A stretch of DNA of 64,000 nucleotides from JAEDHM01 sp964368645 (GCA_964368645.1 CAYJBY010000015.1:6747-70746), one strand, 5' to 3'; positions 16,899 to 25,668 are shown, counted from the stretch's first letter. Notes: a model not told the origin generated them from the sequence alone. Made by a program: numbers and translations.

Positions 16899-18083
16899 TT
16901 AGTGGTGGAACAGGCGCATACCCGTAAAGCACATAACCATACCGTACTTATCGGCAACCGCGATAACGTCGTCGTCACGCTTAGAGCCCCCGGGCTCGGC
17001 AATGTAGCTTACTCCGCTCTTTGCCGCTCTTTCCACGTTGTCGCCGAAGGGGAAGAACGCGTCACTACCCAAGGCTACTCCGCTAACGGTGGCAAGATAC
17101 GCCTTTTTTTCCGCAAGGGTAAAGGGTTCGGGCTTAACCGTAAAGTATTTCTGCCACTCGCCGTCTTTTAGAATTTCCTCGTAGTCTTCGGATAAATATA
17201 TATCTATAAGGTTGTTTTTGTCAGGTCTTCCCACGGTATCGGCAAAGCAGAGGGATAAGGTCTTATCCGCCTGTCTTAAATGCCACAAATCGGCTTTTTG
17301 ACCTGCTAATCTGGTGCAATGGATACGGGATTGCTGTCCTGCGCCCACGCCTATTGCCTGTCCGTCCTTGGCATAGCAAACCGAGTTGGATTGGGTGTAC
17401 TTAAGGGTAATCAACGCCACGATAAGGTCGGTTTTCGCGCTGTCGGGCAGGTCCTTGTTCGCAGTTACCGCGTTATTCAAAAGCTCCGCGTCGATTTTGA
17501 AATTATTGCGGTTTTGGGTAAAGGTAACGCCGAAAACCTGCTTGGTTTCAGTTTCCGCAGGCTGATAGGCAGGGTTGATTTTCACCACGTTATAGGTACC
17601 CTTGCGCTTTGCCTTAAGTATCTCAAGAGCCTCGCCGTCATAGTCGGGAGCGATAATACCGTCGCTTACCTCTCTGGCAACGATTTTCGCGGTGGTTACG
17701 TCACATTTGTCGGATAAGGCTATCCAGTCGCCGAAGGAACTCATACGGTCGGTGCCTCGCGCTCTTGCATAAGCGCAGGCGATGGGGGAGTCGTCCAAGC
17801 CCTCTATATCGTCCACAAAACAGGCCTTTTTCAGCTTGGCGTCCATCACCTTACCCACTGCCGCAGAGGTGGGGCTAACGTGCTTAAAGCTCGCCGCGGA
17901 GGGCAAGCCCGTGGCTTCTTTCAGTTCCTTAACCAACTGCCAGCTGTTAAAGGCGTCCAAAAAGTTGATATACCCGGGACGTCCCGACAATATTTCGATA
18001 GGCAGGTCACTGCCGTCGTTCATATAAATTTTCGCGTTGGCTTGATTGGGGTTGCAGCCGTATTTAAGGTTAAATTCTTTCAT
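16899..18083 (-). CDS. purH: AICAR formyltransferase (PurH C-terminal domain alone)
   Basis: 394 residues, starting MKEFNLKYGCNPNQANAKIY, which is the opening of the AICARFT half of PurH. The MGS-like IMP cyclohydrolase domain of the usual 510-residue bifunctional PurH is absent. Conserved segments include SFKHVSPTSAAVG, which carries the catalytic Lys-His, LKYTQSNSVCYA, and VGAGQQSRIHCTRLAG. It transfers a formyl group from 10-formyl-THF to AICAR. The ring-closing step must be done by another protein; the next gene upstream encodes a PurO-type cyclohydrolase that fits. The C-terminal codons are duplicated downstream of the stop. Confidence 0.95.
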   Translation of the reverse strand: MKEFNLKYGCNPNQANAKIYMNDGSDLPIEILSGRPGYINFLDAFNSWQLVKELKEATGLPSAASFKHVSPTSAAVGKVMDAKLKKACFVDDIEGLDDSPIACAYARARGTDRMSSFGDWIALSDKCDVTTAKIVAREVSDGIIAPDYDGEALEILKAKRKGTYNVVKINPAYQPAETETKQVFGVTFTQNRNNFKIDAELLNNAVTANKDLPDSAKTDLIVALITLKYTQSNSVCYAKDGQAIGVGAGQQSRIHCTRLAGQKADLWHLRQADKTLSLCFADTVGRPDKNNLIDIYLSEDYEEILKDGEWQKYFTVKPEPFTLAEKKAYLATVSGVALGSDAFFPFGDNVERAAKSGVSYIAEPGGSKRDDDVIAVADKYGMVMCFTGMRLFHH

Positions 18084-18369
18084 TTTTCTCTCCGTGTTAC
18101 GTTACGCGGTTAATCCGCTCGTTTGCGCTATGCGCCTTTAATTCTCAATAATCCTGCGTTATCCGATATTTTTCGATTTCACAACCGTTTTTCGGTTCTT
18201 ATTGCTTTATTTCATTTCCGCTGAAACTTGTTGTTAAGCGGTATCGTACCGCCGTCCGTATTATCGATAATCGTACCGACGTTTGCAATATAGGTTTTTT
18301 TACACGTTGTTTGCAATATCGTTAGAGTTATCCGATATTTTTGCAGTTATATCTGCGGTTTCGGTACGC

Positions 18370-19086
18370 TTAGGCGTTGACGTTATACAGCTTAAACTGC
18401 TCTTCCTTGGTCGTCAGATTGACAAAGCAGGTATATAGGCTGACCTTGTAATCGGGATTGAGGTTATTCCAAATTTCCTCGGAAAACTCTTGAAAATCCT
18501 CGGGTATATACACTCTTTCGGGCTCTCCCGTAAAGGTGGGTATCGGGTTGCCGTTGCATACGTAGGTGTGGATAAAATGACCTAAGCCGTTGACAGGGGT
18601 ATAGCCGAAGCCGTATCTGTTGCAGGCAGAGCCGTAGGGATCGGCGCTTTTGAGTATGCTTTCTCTGTAGCAAAAGCCTTTTTCAAAGTCCAACACGCCG
18701 CTTATTCTTGGGGTATAATTAGGCTCGTCAGGCTCGAAACAGCGGCTTTCCAACGCCTCGTCAAAGCTCAAACCCTTTTCAAAACCCTCGAAAACCGTGT
18801 CGGTCTGGTCGCCGTTGGTGACGATAATTTTATCCTTATATTTTCTTATCGGCGAATAGATAATCAGACTTGGGTCCTTAACCTTAGTAGGGTCGTAAGG
18901 ATAGATAATAATACCCTCCTCGGTCTTGCTGAACACGCGGTTCTTACTGTTTTCGCTTCTTCCCATTATGAAATACGCAAAAGCGGCGTAACCGCCCTCC
19001 GCGCTCTTTCCGATAATAATTCCCCTGCCGGGGTACTCGTTGGCGGACAGTATTTCCGCCGAGCGTTTTACCTTATAAACGTCCAT
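18370..19086 (-). CDS. purO: IMP cyclohydrolase, PurO type
   Basis: 238 residues. The N-terminal stretch EYPGRGIIIGKSAEGGYAAF, followed by YFIMGRSENSKNRVF, is typical of the archaeal-type PurO family found in some Clostridia. Later GYTPVNGLGHFIHTYVCNG fits the same family. It would close FAICAR to IMP, the last step of the pathway, in place of the missing PurH N-terminal domain. Position strengthens the call: it sits between purN and the stand-alone AICAR transformylase on the same strand. The downstream spacer (18084-18369) contains AT-rich sequence and short palindromes but no gene. Confidence 0.88.
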   Translation of the reverse strand: MDVYKVKRSAEILSANEYPGRGIIIGKSAEGGYAAFAYFIMGRSENSKNRVFSKTEEGIIIYPYDPTKVKDPSLIIYSPIRKYKDKIIVTNGDQTDTVFEGFEKGLSFDEALESRCFEPDEPNYTPRISGVLDFEKGFCYRESILKSADPYGSACNRYGFGYTPVNGLGHFIHTYVCNGNPIPTFTGEPERVYIPEDFQEFSEEIWNNLNPDYKVSLYTCFVNLTTKEEQFKLYNVNA

Positions 19087-19299
19087 ATTCAGCTCCTTTT
19101 CTGTAATCGTCTTGCCAGTCTTGCTTTAACCATTTTTCTATAACTGTCTTGCTTTGTCGCCTTTTTTACTATTTTTTCCTATAATCGTTTTTCGCTTTCC
19201 GTCTTGCTTGTCTTACTTTGTTCGTCTTGCTTTAACCGTTTTTCTATAACTGTCTTGCTTGTCGATATTTAATCGTCTTGTTCTAATCTTCTTGCTTGT
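19087..19299. repeat. Degenerate repeat in the purN-purO spacer
   Basis: GTCTTGCTTTAACCRTTTTT followed by CTATAACTGTCTTGCTT occurs at 19118 and 19224, 106 bp apart. Shorter GTCTTGCTTGTC fragments lie between and after them. No gene. Confidence 0.75.
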
Positions 19300-19914
19300 C
19301 TATAATCTTTTTTCTAAAATCTTTTTGGCTACGGACTCCACGGCCTCGGGCAGTATAATCCATTCCGCCTCTTCCATAACCCGTCTTTGCAGTATCTGCG
19401 GCGTATCGTCAGGGTGAACCGCCACTTCTTTTTGAAAAATGATTTCACCGCCGTCCGGCACCTCGTTCACGTAATGCACGGTGGCACCCGTGACCGTCTC
19501 CTTTGCCGCTAATACCGCCTCGTGAACCCTCAAGCCGTAGTAACCCTTGCCGCAAAACTTGGGAATAAGGGCAGGGTGTACGTTGATTATTCTGTTAGGA
19601 TACAGAGCAGTAAAATCACCGCTTAGGATACTAAGGAAGCCCGCAAGCACAATCAGTTCCGCACCGACCGCCTTAAGCTCGGCGTTCAGCGCGTCCTCGT
19701 AGGCCGCTTGGTCGGCAAAGCTTTTGCGAGCAATCACCGCCGTCCTTATGCCGGCGTTCTCCGCTCTTGTCAGCGCGTAGGCGTTTTCGTTGCCTGAAAT
19801 CACCTCGCACAGCACGGCGGAGCTGATGACTCCGCTTTTCACCGCGTCGATAATCGCCTGCAAATTGGTGCCGCCGCCCGACACAAAAACCGCAACTCTT
19901 ACCTTGTCCGTCAC
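19300..19914 (-). CDS. purN: Glycinamide ribonucleotide formyltransferase
   Basis: 204 residues, the usual PurN size. Motifs: VFVSGGGTNLQAIID at the phosphate-binding loop, RIINVHPALIPKFCGKGYYG with the catalytic Asn and His, and TVHYVNEVPDGGEII with the catalytic Asp. It transfers a formyl group from 10-formyl-THF to GAR, the third purine step. The start overlaps the purM stop by 4 bp, so the two are translationally coupled. Confidence 0.97.
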   Translation of the reverse strand: MTDKVRVAVFVSGGGTNLQAIIDAVKSGVISSAVLCEVISGNENAYALTRAENAGIRTAVIARKSFADQAAYEDALNAELKAVGAELIVLAGFLSILSGDFTALYPNRIINVHPALIPKFCGKGYYGLRVHEAVLAAKETVTGATVHYVNEVPDGGEIIFQKEVAVHPDDTPQILQRRVMEEAEWIILPEAVESVAKKILEKRL

Positions 19915-20951
19915 CGCAGTATAACCCCCTCGTCGGAACTGACGGTTTGCCCCAAAAGGTAAGCGTTCACGCCCATTTCCTTAAGCAAGGTTATTGCCTT
20001 ATCCGCGTCCTTTGCGTCCACAACCGCCGTCATACCCACGCCCATATTATAGGTGTTGTACATATCCCTTTCGGGTATGCCGCCCACTCTCGCTAAGGTC
20101 TTGAAAATCGGCAGTACTTTCACGTCCTGCTTGCAAATCTCCGCGCCGATACCCTTAGGCAGGCTACGGGGAATATTCTCATAAAAACCGCCGCCTGTAA
20201 CGTGCGCCGCCGACTTAACCGTAACCGTTTCAAACAGTTTCAGCATAGGCTTAACGTAAATCTCGGTGGGCGTAAGCAGGGTTTCGCCCAAGGGTGCGCC
20301 GTTAAGCTCCTCGTAACTCTTGCCGAGGTCGCAATTCTCCAAATCGAAAACCTTTCTCACCAGCGAAAAGCCGTTGCTGTGAACTCCCGACGAGGGGAGC
20401 GCGATAATAGCGTCGCCGGGCTTTATTGCGGTCTTGTCCAAAACCTTATCCCTATCCACGATACCTACCGAAAAGCCTGCAAGGTCGTATTCGTTTTCAG
20501 GGTAAAAGCCGGGCATTTCCGCCGTTTCTCCGCCGATTAAAGCGGAACCGGATTTAACACAGCCCTCGGCGACTCCCGCCACGATGTCGGCGACTCTTTC
20601 GGGTACGTTCTTACCCACCGCCACGTAGTCTAGGAAGAACAGCGGTTTCGCGCCACAGCAAATCACGTCGTTGACGCACATAGCCACGCAGTCGATACCC
20701 ACCGTATCGTGCCGATTAAGCAAAAAAGCAAGCTTCAGCTTGGTGCCTACGCCGTCCGTGCCGCTGACCAAAACAGGCTTTTTGTACCCCGTCAAATCCA
20801 GAGAAAACAAGCCGCCGAAACCGCCGATATCGCCTAACGCGCCCTCGGTCAAGGTTTTCGCCACGTGCTTTTTCATAAGCTCCACAGCCTTGTAGCCTGC
20901 GGTTATATCCACGCCTGCGCTCTTGTAGCTCTCGCTAAAGGATTTTGCCAT
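19911..20951 (-). CDS. purM: Phosphoribosylformylglycinamidine cyclo-ligase (AIR synthase)
   Basis: 346 residues. The opening YKSAGVDITAGYKAVELMK, then VSGTDGVGTKLKLAF, DCVAMCVNDVICCGAKPLFF and GGETAEMPGFYP, match AIR synthases closely. HVTGGGFYENIPR and MYNTYNMGVGM complete the family pattern. It closes FGAM to AIR using ATP. It lies 36 bp after purF and overlaps purN. Confidence 0.97.
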   Translation of the reverse strand: MAKSFSESYKSAGVDITAGYKAVELMKKHVAKTLTEGALGDIGGFGGLFSLDLTGYKKPVLVSGTDGVGTKLKLAFLLNRHDTVGIDCVAMCVNDVICCGAKPLFFLDYVAVGKNVPERVADIVAGVAEGCVKSGSALIGGETAEMPGFYPENEYDLAGFSVGIVDRDKVLDKTAIKPGDAIIALPSSGVHSNGFSLVRKVFDLENCDLGKSYEELNGAPLGETLLTPTEIYVKPMLKLFETVTVKSAAHVTGGGFYENIPRSLPKGIGAEICKQDVKVLPIFKTLARVGGIPERDMYNTYNMGVGMTAVVDAKDADKAITLLKEMGVNAYLLGQTVSSDEGVILR

Positions 20952-20987
20952 AACTCGATATCTCCTTTGCCGTCCTTAACGGCGTTG

Positions 20988-22388
20988 TCAATTCTTGCCG
21001 TCCTCAGGGGTGGCGGTGGGGTACACGTTGTCAAAACAAGCCGTGCAGTAGCCGCCGCATTTTCTGTTTGAACCGCAGGCGATTTGCTTCACGTTGGTAA
21101 CGCTAAGGTAGCCAAGCGAGTCCACGCCGATAGCCTTTTCGATTTCGCTGTGGGTGTGGGTGCAGGCGATTAGAACGTCACGGGAAGCTATATCGGTGCC
21201 GTAATAGCAGGGATTTTTGAAGGGGGGCGCGGATACTCTCATATGCACCTCGGTAGCCCCTGCGTCCCTAAGCAGCTTGACGATACGCGCACTGGTGGTG
21301 CCGCGGACGATGCTGTCGTCGATTAAGACCACGCGCTTACCTCTTACCGTAGCGGAAACGGGATTGAGCTTTATGCGAACCAAGTCCTCTCTGAACTTCT
21401 GTCCGGGGGCGATAAAGGTTCTGCCGATATACTTATTTTTGATAAAGCCCAAGCCGTAGGGAATGCCCGACTGACGGGAGTAGCCTATTGCCGCGTCGAT
21501 ACCCGAATCGGGAACACCTATAACGATATCGGCTTGAACGGGGTGTTCAAGGGCGAGGAAAGCTCCTGCGCGAAGACGCGCCTCGTGAACGGAACAGCCG
21601 TCCACCACCGAGTCAGGTCTGGCAAAGTAAATGTACTCAAAAACGCAAAGGTTCTTTTCCGCCTTACCGCAATGCTCGGTAAAGCTCTTGACTCCCTCTG
21701 CGGTAAAAACGATGATTTCACCGGGGGCCACGTCGCGGACGAACTTGGCGTCCACCGCGTCCAAGGCGCAGGTTTCGGAGGCGATAACGTAACTGCCGTC
21801 CTCCTTAACGCCGTAGCATAAGGGGCGGAAGCCGTTAGGATCTCTAACGGCGACCAGCTTGTTATGAGTCATAAGGACGAGGGAATACGCACCCACCAGT
21901 CTGTCCATAACCCTGCCGATAGCCTCCTCGATGTTGTCGCAATTAAGTCTTTCCTTGGTAATGAGGTAGCTAAGCAGTTCCGCGTCGCTGACGCTGGTAA
22001 AAATCGCGCCGTTCAGCTCCTGCTCAAGTCTAAGTTCCTTGTAGTTGACTAAGCTTCCGTTGTGGGCTAAAGCCATACAGCCGTTATAATGATTGACCAT
22101 CATAGGCTGTGCGTTGACCTTGCCGTCCGTACCTGCCGTACCGTAGCGGCAGTGACCGACCGCCATAGTGCCTTTGCCGAGGTACTCCATCGCGGCAGGG
22201 GTAAAAACGTCGTTGACTAACCCCACTTCCTTATAGCATTTCAAAACGCCGTTGTCGTTGACGGCGATACCTGCGCTCTCCTGACCTCTGTGCTGTAGGG
22301 CAAAAAGTCCGTAATAGGCAAGGTGCGCCACGCCGTTACGCAAGGGGCTGATAATTCCGAAAACTCCGCATTCTTCTTTCAGCTTCAT
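20988..22388 (-). CDS. purF: Amidophosphoribosyltransferase
   Basis: 466 residues. The N-terminus MKLKEECGVFGI implies a six-residue propeptide before the glutaminase nucleophile Cys7, as in the B. subtilis-type enzyme. The glutaminase half includes HCRYGTAGTDG and AHNGSLVNYKELR. The PRTase half includes GVPDSGIDAAIGYS and the PRPP loop VVLIDDSIVRGTT. The C-terminal cysteines in CGSNRKCGGYCTACF are consistent with the 4Fe-4S cluster of this subtype, which makes the enzyme oxygen sensitive. It catalyses the committed step from PRPP to phosphoribosylamine. Spacing to purC is 1 bp. Confidence 0.97.
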   Translation of the reverse strand: MKLKEECGVFGIISPLRNGVAHLAYYGLFALQHRGQESAGIAVNDNGVLKCYKEVGLVNDVFTPAAMEYLGKGTMAVGHCRYGTAGTDGKVNAQPMMVNHYNGCMALAHNGSLVNYKELRLEQELNGAIFTSVSDAELLSYLITKERLNCDNIEEAIGRVMDRLVGAYSLVLMTHNKLVAVRDPNGFRPLCYGVKEDGSYVIASETCALDAVDAKFVRDVAPGEIIVFTAEGVKSFTEHCGKAEKNLCVFEYIYFARPDSVVDGCSVHEARLRAGAFLALEHPVQADIVIGVPDSGIDAAIGYSRQSGIPYGLGFIKNKYIGRTFIAPGQKFREDLVRIKLNPVSATVRGKRVVLIDDSIVRGTTSARIVKLLRDAGATEVHMRVSAPPFKNPCYYGTDIASRDVLIACTHTHSEIEKAIGVDSLGYLSVTNVKQIACGSNRKCGGYCTACFDNVYPTATPEDGKN

Positions 22389-22389
22389 T

Positions 22390-23076
22390 TTACGCCTCGA
22401 ACTCGAAGAAGAGTTTGGAAAGAGTCATAGGCTCTACGTACTTGCCATCCTTATATACGCGCATATTGCCGCTGGCGATTTCGTCGATTAGGATAACCTT
22501 GTCGCCGCTGTAGCCGAACTCAAACTTAATATCATAAAGCTCCATACCGCGTTTTACCATCTCGTCGTTGACGACAGCGGTGATTTTTTGAGTCATAGCC
22601 TTAACGTCCTCGTACTGCTTGTCGCTCATTACGTTAAGGGCGATAAGACCGTCCTTGGTAACGAGGGGGTCGTCCTTGGCGTCATTTTTGAAGGTGGTTT
22701 CAACGTAAGAGGGGAGAATTGCGCCCTCTGCAACGTACTCCGAGTAACGGCGGTAAAAACTGCCTACCGCCCTTCGACGGCACACAACCTCAAGTCCCTT
22801 GCCGAAAACCTTTGCAGGCAAAACTTCCATTGTGGTAGCGTTAAGGTCGGCGGATACGTAATGGGTAGCAACGCCGAGTTTTTTCAGCAGCTCAAAAAAG
22901 TACACACTCATACGGAGGTTAATATTACCTACTCCGGCGATAGAAAGCCCGACGGTATTGGCACCGGGATCGAAAACGCCGTCCGTACCCGTAACGTCGT
23001 CCTTGAACTTCAGCATATAATTGCCGTTATCTAAAGCGAACACGTCCTTAGTCTTGCCTTGATAAATCTTTTTCAT
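22390..23076 (-). CDS. purC: SAICAR synthetase
   Basis: 228 residues, the short bacterial form. It starts MKKIYQGKTKDVFALDN, with a nucleotide-binding segment KDDVTGTDGVFDPGANTVG. EVVCRRRAVGSFYRRY and the KFEFGYSGDKVILIDEIASG segment are diagnostic. It condenses CAIR with aspartate using ATP. The gene lies 11 bp after purE and 1 bp before purF, so purE-purC-purF is a tight core. Confidence 0.97.
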   Translation of the reverse strand: MKKIYQGKTKDVFALDNGNYMLKFKDDVTGTDGVFDPGANTVGLSIAGVGNINLRMSVYFFELLKKLGVATHYVSADLNATTMEVLPAKVFGKGLEVVCRRRAVGSFYRRYSEYVAEGAILPSYVETTFKNDAKDDPLVTKDGLIALNVMSDKQYEDVKAMTQKITAVVNDEMVKRGMELYDIKFEFGYSGDKVILIDEIASGNMRVYKDGKYVEPMTLSKLFFEFEA

Positions 23077-23087
23077 AGTAACCTCCG

Positions 23088-23582
23088 TTATTTATTAAAT
23101 TTTGCCGCGGTTTCCGCGTCCTTTTTGAGTATTTTGTCACGGGCGGCAATCCGTTGTGCCGCCAATCTTTCTTTAAGCTCGCCGTCCGATAACGCGAGTA
23201 TTTCGGCGGCTAAAATCGCGGCGTTTGCCGCACCGTCGATAGCAACGGTGGCAACAGGAATACCCGAGGGCATCTGCACCGTGGACAAGAGAGCGTCCAA
23301 GCCGTCCAAGGCAGAGGACTTAATAGGAACACCGATAACAGGCAGTAACGTGACGGCGGCAATAGCCCCTGCTAAGTGGGCGGCTTTGCCTGCCAAAGCG
23401 ATTATCGCGCCGAAACCGTTTGCCTCCGCGGAAACAGAAAACGCCCTCGTTTCCTCGGGCGTTCTGTGTGCGGAAAATATATGTACCTCGTAAGGCACGG
23501 CAAGCCCGTTGAGGGTACTCACCGCTTTTTCGGCAATCGGCATATCGCTTTCACTTCCCATAATAATGGCAACCTTTTTCAT
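23088..23582 (-). CDS. purE: N5-CAIR mutase, class I PurE
   Basis: 164 residues. IIMGSESDMPIAEKA near the N-terminus and EVHIFSAHRTPEETRAF are the class I PurE signatures. A class I enzyme normally needs PurK to make N5-CAIR, and no purK is visible in the window. It is the first gene of the operon, with ribosome site AGGAGGT. Its leader is unusually long (about 460 nt) and carries a ZTP riboswitch and two repeat hairpins. Confidence 0.95.
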   Translation of the reverse strand: MKKVAIIMGSESDMPIAEKAVSTLNGLAVPYEVHIFSAHRTPEETRAFSVSAEANGFGAIIALAGKAAHLAGAIAAVTLLPVIGVPIKSSALDGLDALLSTVQMPSGIPVATVAIDGAANAAILAAEILALSDGELKERLAAQRIAARDKILKKDAETAAKFNK

Positions 23583-23739
23583 ACGACCTCCTTTTTCTCG
23601 GCGGATTAATCCGCCGCGCTTATTGAGTCGGGCTTTTGCCCGTTGCTGTTAAAGGGTTACAGGAATTGCGGCTTTACAGTGCCGCAAACTGTCTTCGCAA
23701 CCGCTTATACCGTCGTTCCTAGGATTTAACTTTGTCACA

Positions 23740-23880
23740 AAGGACTGTCATTCTGAGGAACAACCACGTTACGACTCGGGGTTCCCCGCAAAAACACAAC
23801 GTGTTATTGTGGGGTGGTTGTTCGGGGTTCCCCGCAAAAACACAACGTGTTATTGTGGGGTGGTTATAGAATCTCGCGTT
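23740..23880. repeat. Dispersed repeat with two hairpin units in the pur leader
   Basis: The stretch begins with GTCATTCTGAGGAACAACC and ends with GAATCTCGCGTTTA, the two arms of a dispersed repeat seen elsewhere in the window. Between them lie two direct copies of a 46-bp unit holding a 31-nt hairpin (23784-23814 and 23830-23860): a 14-bp stem with one mismatch. The rest of 23583-23740 shows no gene. Confidence 0.85.
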
Positions 23881-23920
23881 TAGCGGCTATCTTCTTGTTC
23901 ATTACCGCTTGTTTTAGGCG

Positions 23921-24041
23921 GTAAAAAACAAAAAGGGCAGAATTACCTTACGGTAAACCTGCCCAGACGGACGACATTATCTCTCTCGCTACTTCCACGT
24001 GGTAATCCACTTTCCGTCAGTTGTAACGAGCGCTTTTCCAT
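23921..24041 (-). promoter_or_regulatory. ZTP (pfl) riboswitch with overlapping terminator
   Basis: Read on the minus strand from 24041: ACTGACGG (start of the aptamer, near 24022), a GTGG/CCAC hairpin, then GTGGAAGTAGCGAGAG, and the closing element CCGTCTGGGCA at 23960-23970. GACGG pairs with CCGTC. This is the conserved pattern of the ZTP/pfl riboswitch, which senses the AICAR-related alarmones ZMP/ZTP that build up when 10-formyl-THF is short. The last bases of the aptamer are shared with a terminator stem (GGGCAG with CTGCCC, 23935-23964) followed by a U-rich tract. Binding of ZMP/ZTP should block that stem and switch the pur-folD operon on. Confidence 0.88.
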
Positions 24042-24047
24042 ACTTAA

Positions 24048-24076
24048 ATATTATCATAGCAAAATCCTCTTGTCAA
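24048..24076 (-). promoter_or_regulatory. Promoter of the pur operon
   Basis: TTGACA (24071-24076) and TAATAT (24048-24053) on the minus strand with a 17-bp spacer. Transcription should start near 24041, directly before the ZTP aptamer. Confidence 0.8.
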
Positions 24077-24120
24077 AGGAAAACACCACAATAAAAAACG
24101 ATTTTTCGGAAAGCTGTTAC

Positions 24121-24240
24121 CGTCATCGAAGAGGATATCTGTCATTCTGAACGAGTGGCACACGGCTGTGAAGAATCTCGCCGAAAGGCGGTTAATCGTT
24201 ACACTATACGGAAACGGGCTTCCCGTCCAGTCAATGTTAA
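24121..24240. repeat. Dispersed GTCATTCTGA repeat
   Basis: Carries GTCATTCTGAACGAGTGGCA then GAAGAATCTCGCCGAAAGGC and a trailing ACACTATACGGAAACGGGCT. The same series recurs at 26213 and 26373. It lies between the pur promoter and the small membrane gene; no coding content. Confidence 0.8.
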
Positions 24241-24281
24241 TCTCTTACGATACTTTCACCTGATGTATCGGCGGTAAAAAA

Positions 24282-24551
24282 TTATTCTTTTTTGTCATCT
24301 TCATTGCTAGTGTACATTGTCTTTAGAGCGACAACAAAAACTAACAACCCCGACACAATTAGGATACCGCCAATACCGTACAATACACTGTGAACCATAT
24401 CGGCAATTGCAAATTCTTCTTCTCCATATGCAATGCTATTAAAATAATAATAATCTGCACCGTTATCAATGCACTTCGCACCCATAACTATTGCCGTTAT
24501 ACCTATCGCAATTAAAAAAATAATTAATACTATTTTTTTCCATTTATTCAT
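24282..24551 (-). CDS. Small two-pass membrane protein
   Basis: 89 residues with hydrophobic segments at about 7-24 (IVLIIFLIAIGITAIVMGA) and 55-77 (VLYGIGGILIVSGLLVFVVA) and a short acidic stretch between them; the tail is NEDDKKE. Ribosome site GGAGATAAAT. AT-rich compared with the pur genes next door. It is the last of three small minus-strand genes, behind a lipoprotein and an 88-residue protein, probably one transcript from the promoter at 25714-25742. No family recognised. Confidence 0.7.
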   Translation of the reverse strand: MNKWKKIVLIIFLIAIGITAIVMGAKCIDNGADYYYFNSIAYGEEEFAIADMVHSVLYGIGGILIVSGLLVFVVALKTMYTSNEDDKKE

Positions 24552-24608
24552 ATTTATCTCCTTTATTTAGGCATTTATTATCTGGTTTTTGAATTTTTGC
24601 AGAATTTA

Positions 24609-25367
24609 TCAATAATTCGAAAAACCAAAATTCTTCAGGGTTACTTTATTGCTTGCACTACATACGGAGTCTATAGTTTTAATGCATAATGCATAATTGC
24701 TTTTTGTTGAAGTGTATAGCAAATCCCAAGCACTAGAATCGCCTGTACCTTCTTCAACTGGAACTTCGAATTTTTCTTTATCAACATTATAGTAGGTATA
24801 AAGTGACAGATTTTCAAGCGTTATCACAGCGGAGATGCTTGATTTATACACCGTGCCTTGTATATTACCGACGTAGTTTGTAACATAATCCCAATCGCCG
24901 TTCTTTTTAAGTGTAAATATACTTGTTATTGTGGTTGATAATGCACCATAACGATTCGCAAAAGAAAGAGTTAGCTCACCATTTGCATTTTTCTGCTTGC
25001 TAAAAGTCAGCACTTTATCATACGAAGATTCCTTGTCGGCAAGGGTAAACGGTACTAAATAATCGTATATTATATCCGTAAATAACTGATTACAGTTGCT
25101 ACACCTAATAACGCCGTTATGTCCTTTCGCCAGACTGGTTTCAGCAATGATTTCGCCACAATCGCTGCATTTTGTTCTTTTTGTTCCTCCCGCTTCACAC
25201 GTTGCCGTATCGCTAAGAAGGTCACAATTACTATGGTCACAATTTTTAACTATATCGGTACTCCGCGAATTATTGTTCTCTTGCAACCCGTTTTGATTGA
25301 ATCCACAAGCAGATATTGACACTATAATAAGTATTACAAACACGAAAAAAATCGCTCTTTTTTTCAT
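24609..25367 (-). CDS. Secreted lipoprotein with Cys-pair motif
   Basis: 252 residues. The N-terminus is a lipoprotein signal, hydrophobic with lipobox VSISACG (lipid-anchored Cys21). Residues 43-85 hold CDHSNC, TKCSDCGE and RCSNCNQ, with the TCEAGGTKRTKCSDCG pattern common in Clostridia cell-surface proteins. The remaining 160 residues look like a beta-rich domain with no recognisable family. It lies in an AT-rich three-gene cluster controlled by a divergent XRE regulator. Expected location: outer face of the cytoplasmic membrane. Function unknown. Confidence 0.8.
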   Translation of the reverse strand: MKKRAIFFVFVILIIVSISACGFNQNGLQENNNSRSTDIVKNCDHSNCDLLSDTATCEAGGTKRTKCSDCGEIIAETSLAKGHNGVIRCSNCNQLFTDIIYDYLVPFTLADKESSYDKVLTFSKQKNANGELTLSFANRYGALSTTITSIFTLKKNGDWDYVTNYVGNIQGTVYKSSISAVITLENLSLYTYYNVDKEKFEVPVEEGTGDSSAWDLLYTSTKSNYALCIKTIDSVCSASNKVTLKNFGFSNY

Positions 25368-25401
25368 TTTAATTATCCTCCCTCGGCTGGTATTAAAACA
25401 T

Positions 25402-25668
25402 TTATTCTAAGTACATTATCAATGAATTGTACCTTTCGCTTCCATTGACGACTTGTTCTGTCTCACGACTGGAATCATCATATATAATTAAAAAAGTAGT
25501 GACTTCCTCTGTCTTTTTATGCCTACTTCCCCATTTATCTTGTTCGCTGGATAGCCACGTTCCACCCAAGCCAGCTGCCAAACCAGTCAATAATCTATTT
25601 TTCTTTTTACTGGCGCTTGTTTCTTGTTCTTTGGTTGATAAGATTTTAGTTTTTACTATCGTTTTCAT
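25402..25668 (-). CDS. Small protein of unknown function, first gene of XRE-controlled cluster
   Basis: 88 residues starting MKTIVKTKILSTKEQE, with a short hydrophobic glycine-rich stretch LLTGLAAGLGGTWLSSEQDK in the middle and a C-terminal part VTTFLIIYDDSSRETEQVV. Ribosome site AGGAGGGA. It starts 46 bp downstream of a TTGACA/TATAGT promoter overlaid by two palindromes. No family recognised. The Gly-rich helix could insert in a membrane, but it is too short to be sure. Confidence 0.65.
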   Translation of the reverse strand: MKTIVKTKILSTKEQETSASKKKNRLLTGLAAGLGGTWLSSEQDKWGSRHKKTEEVTTFLIIYDDSSRETEQVVNGSERYNSLIMYLE

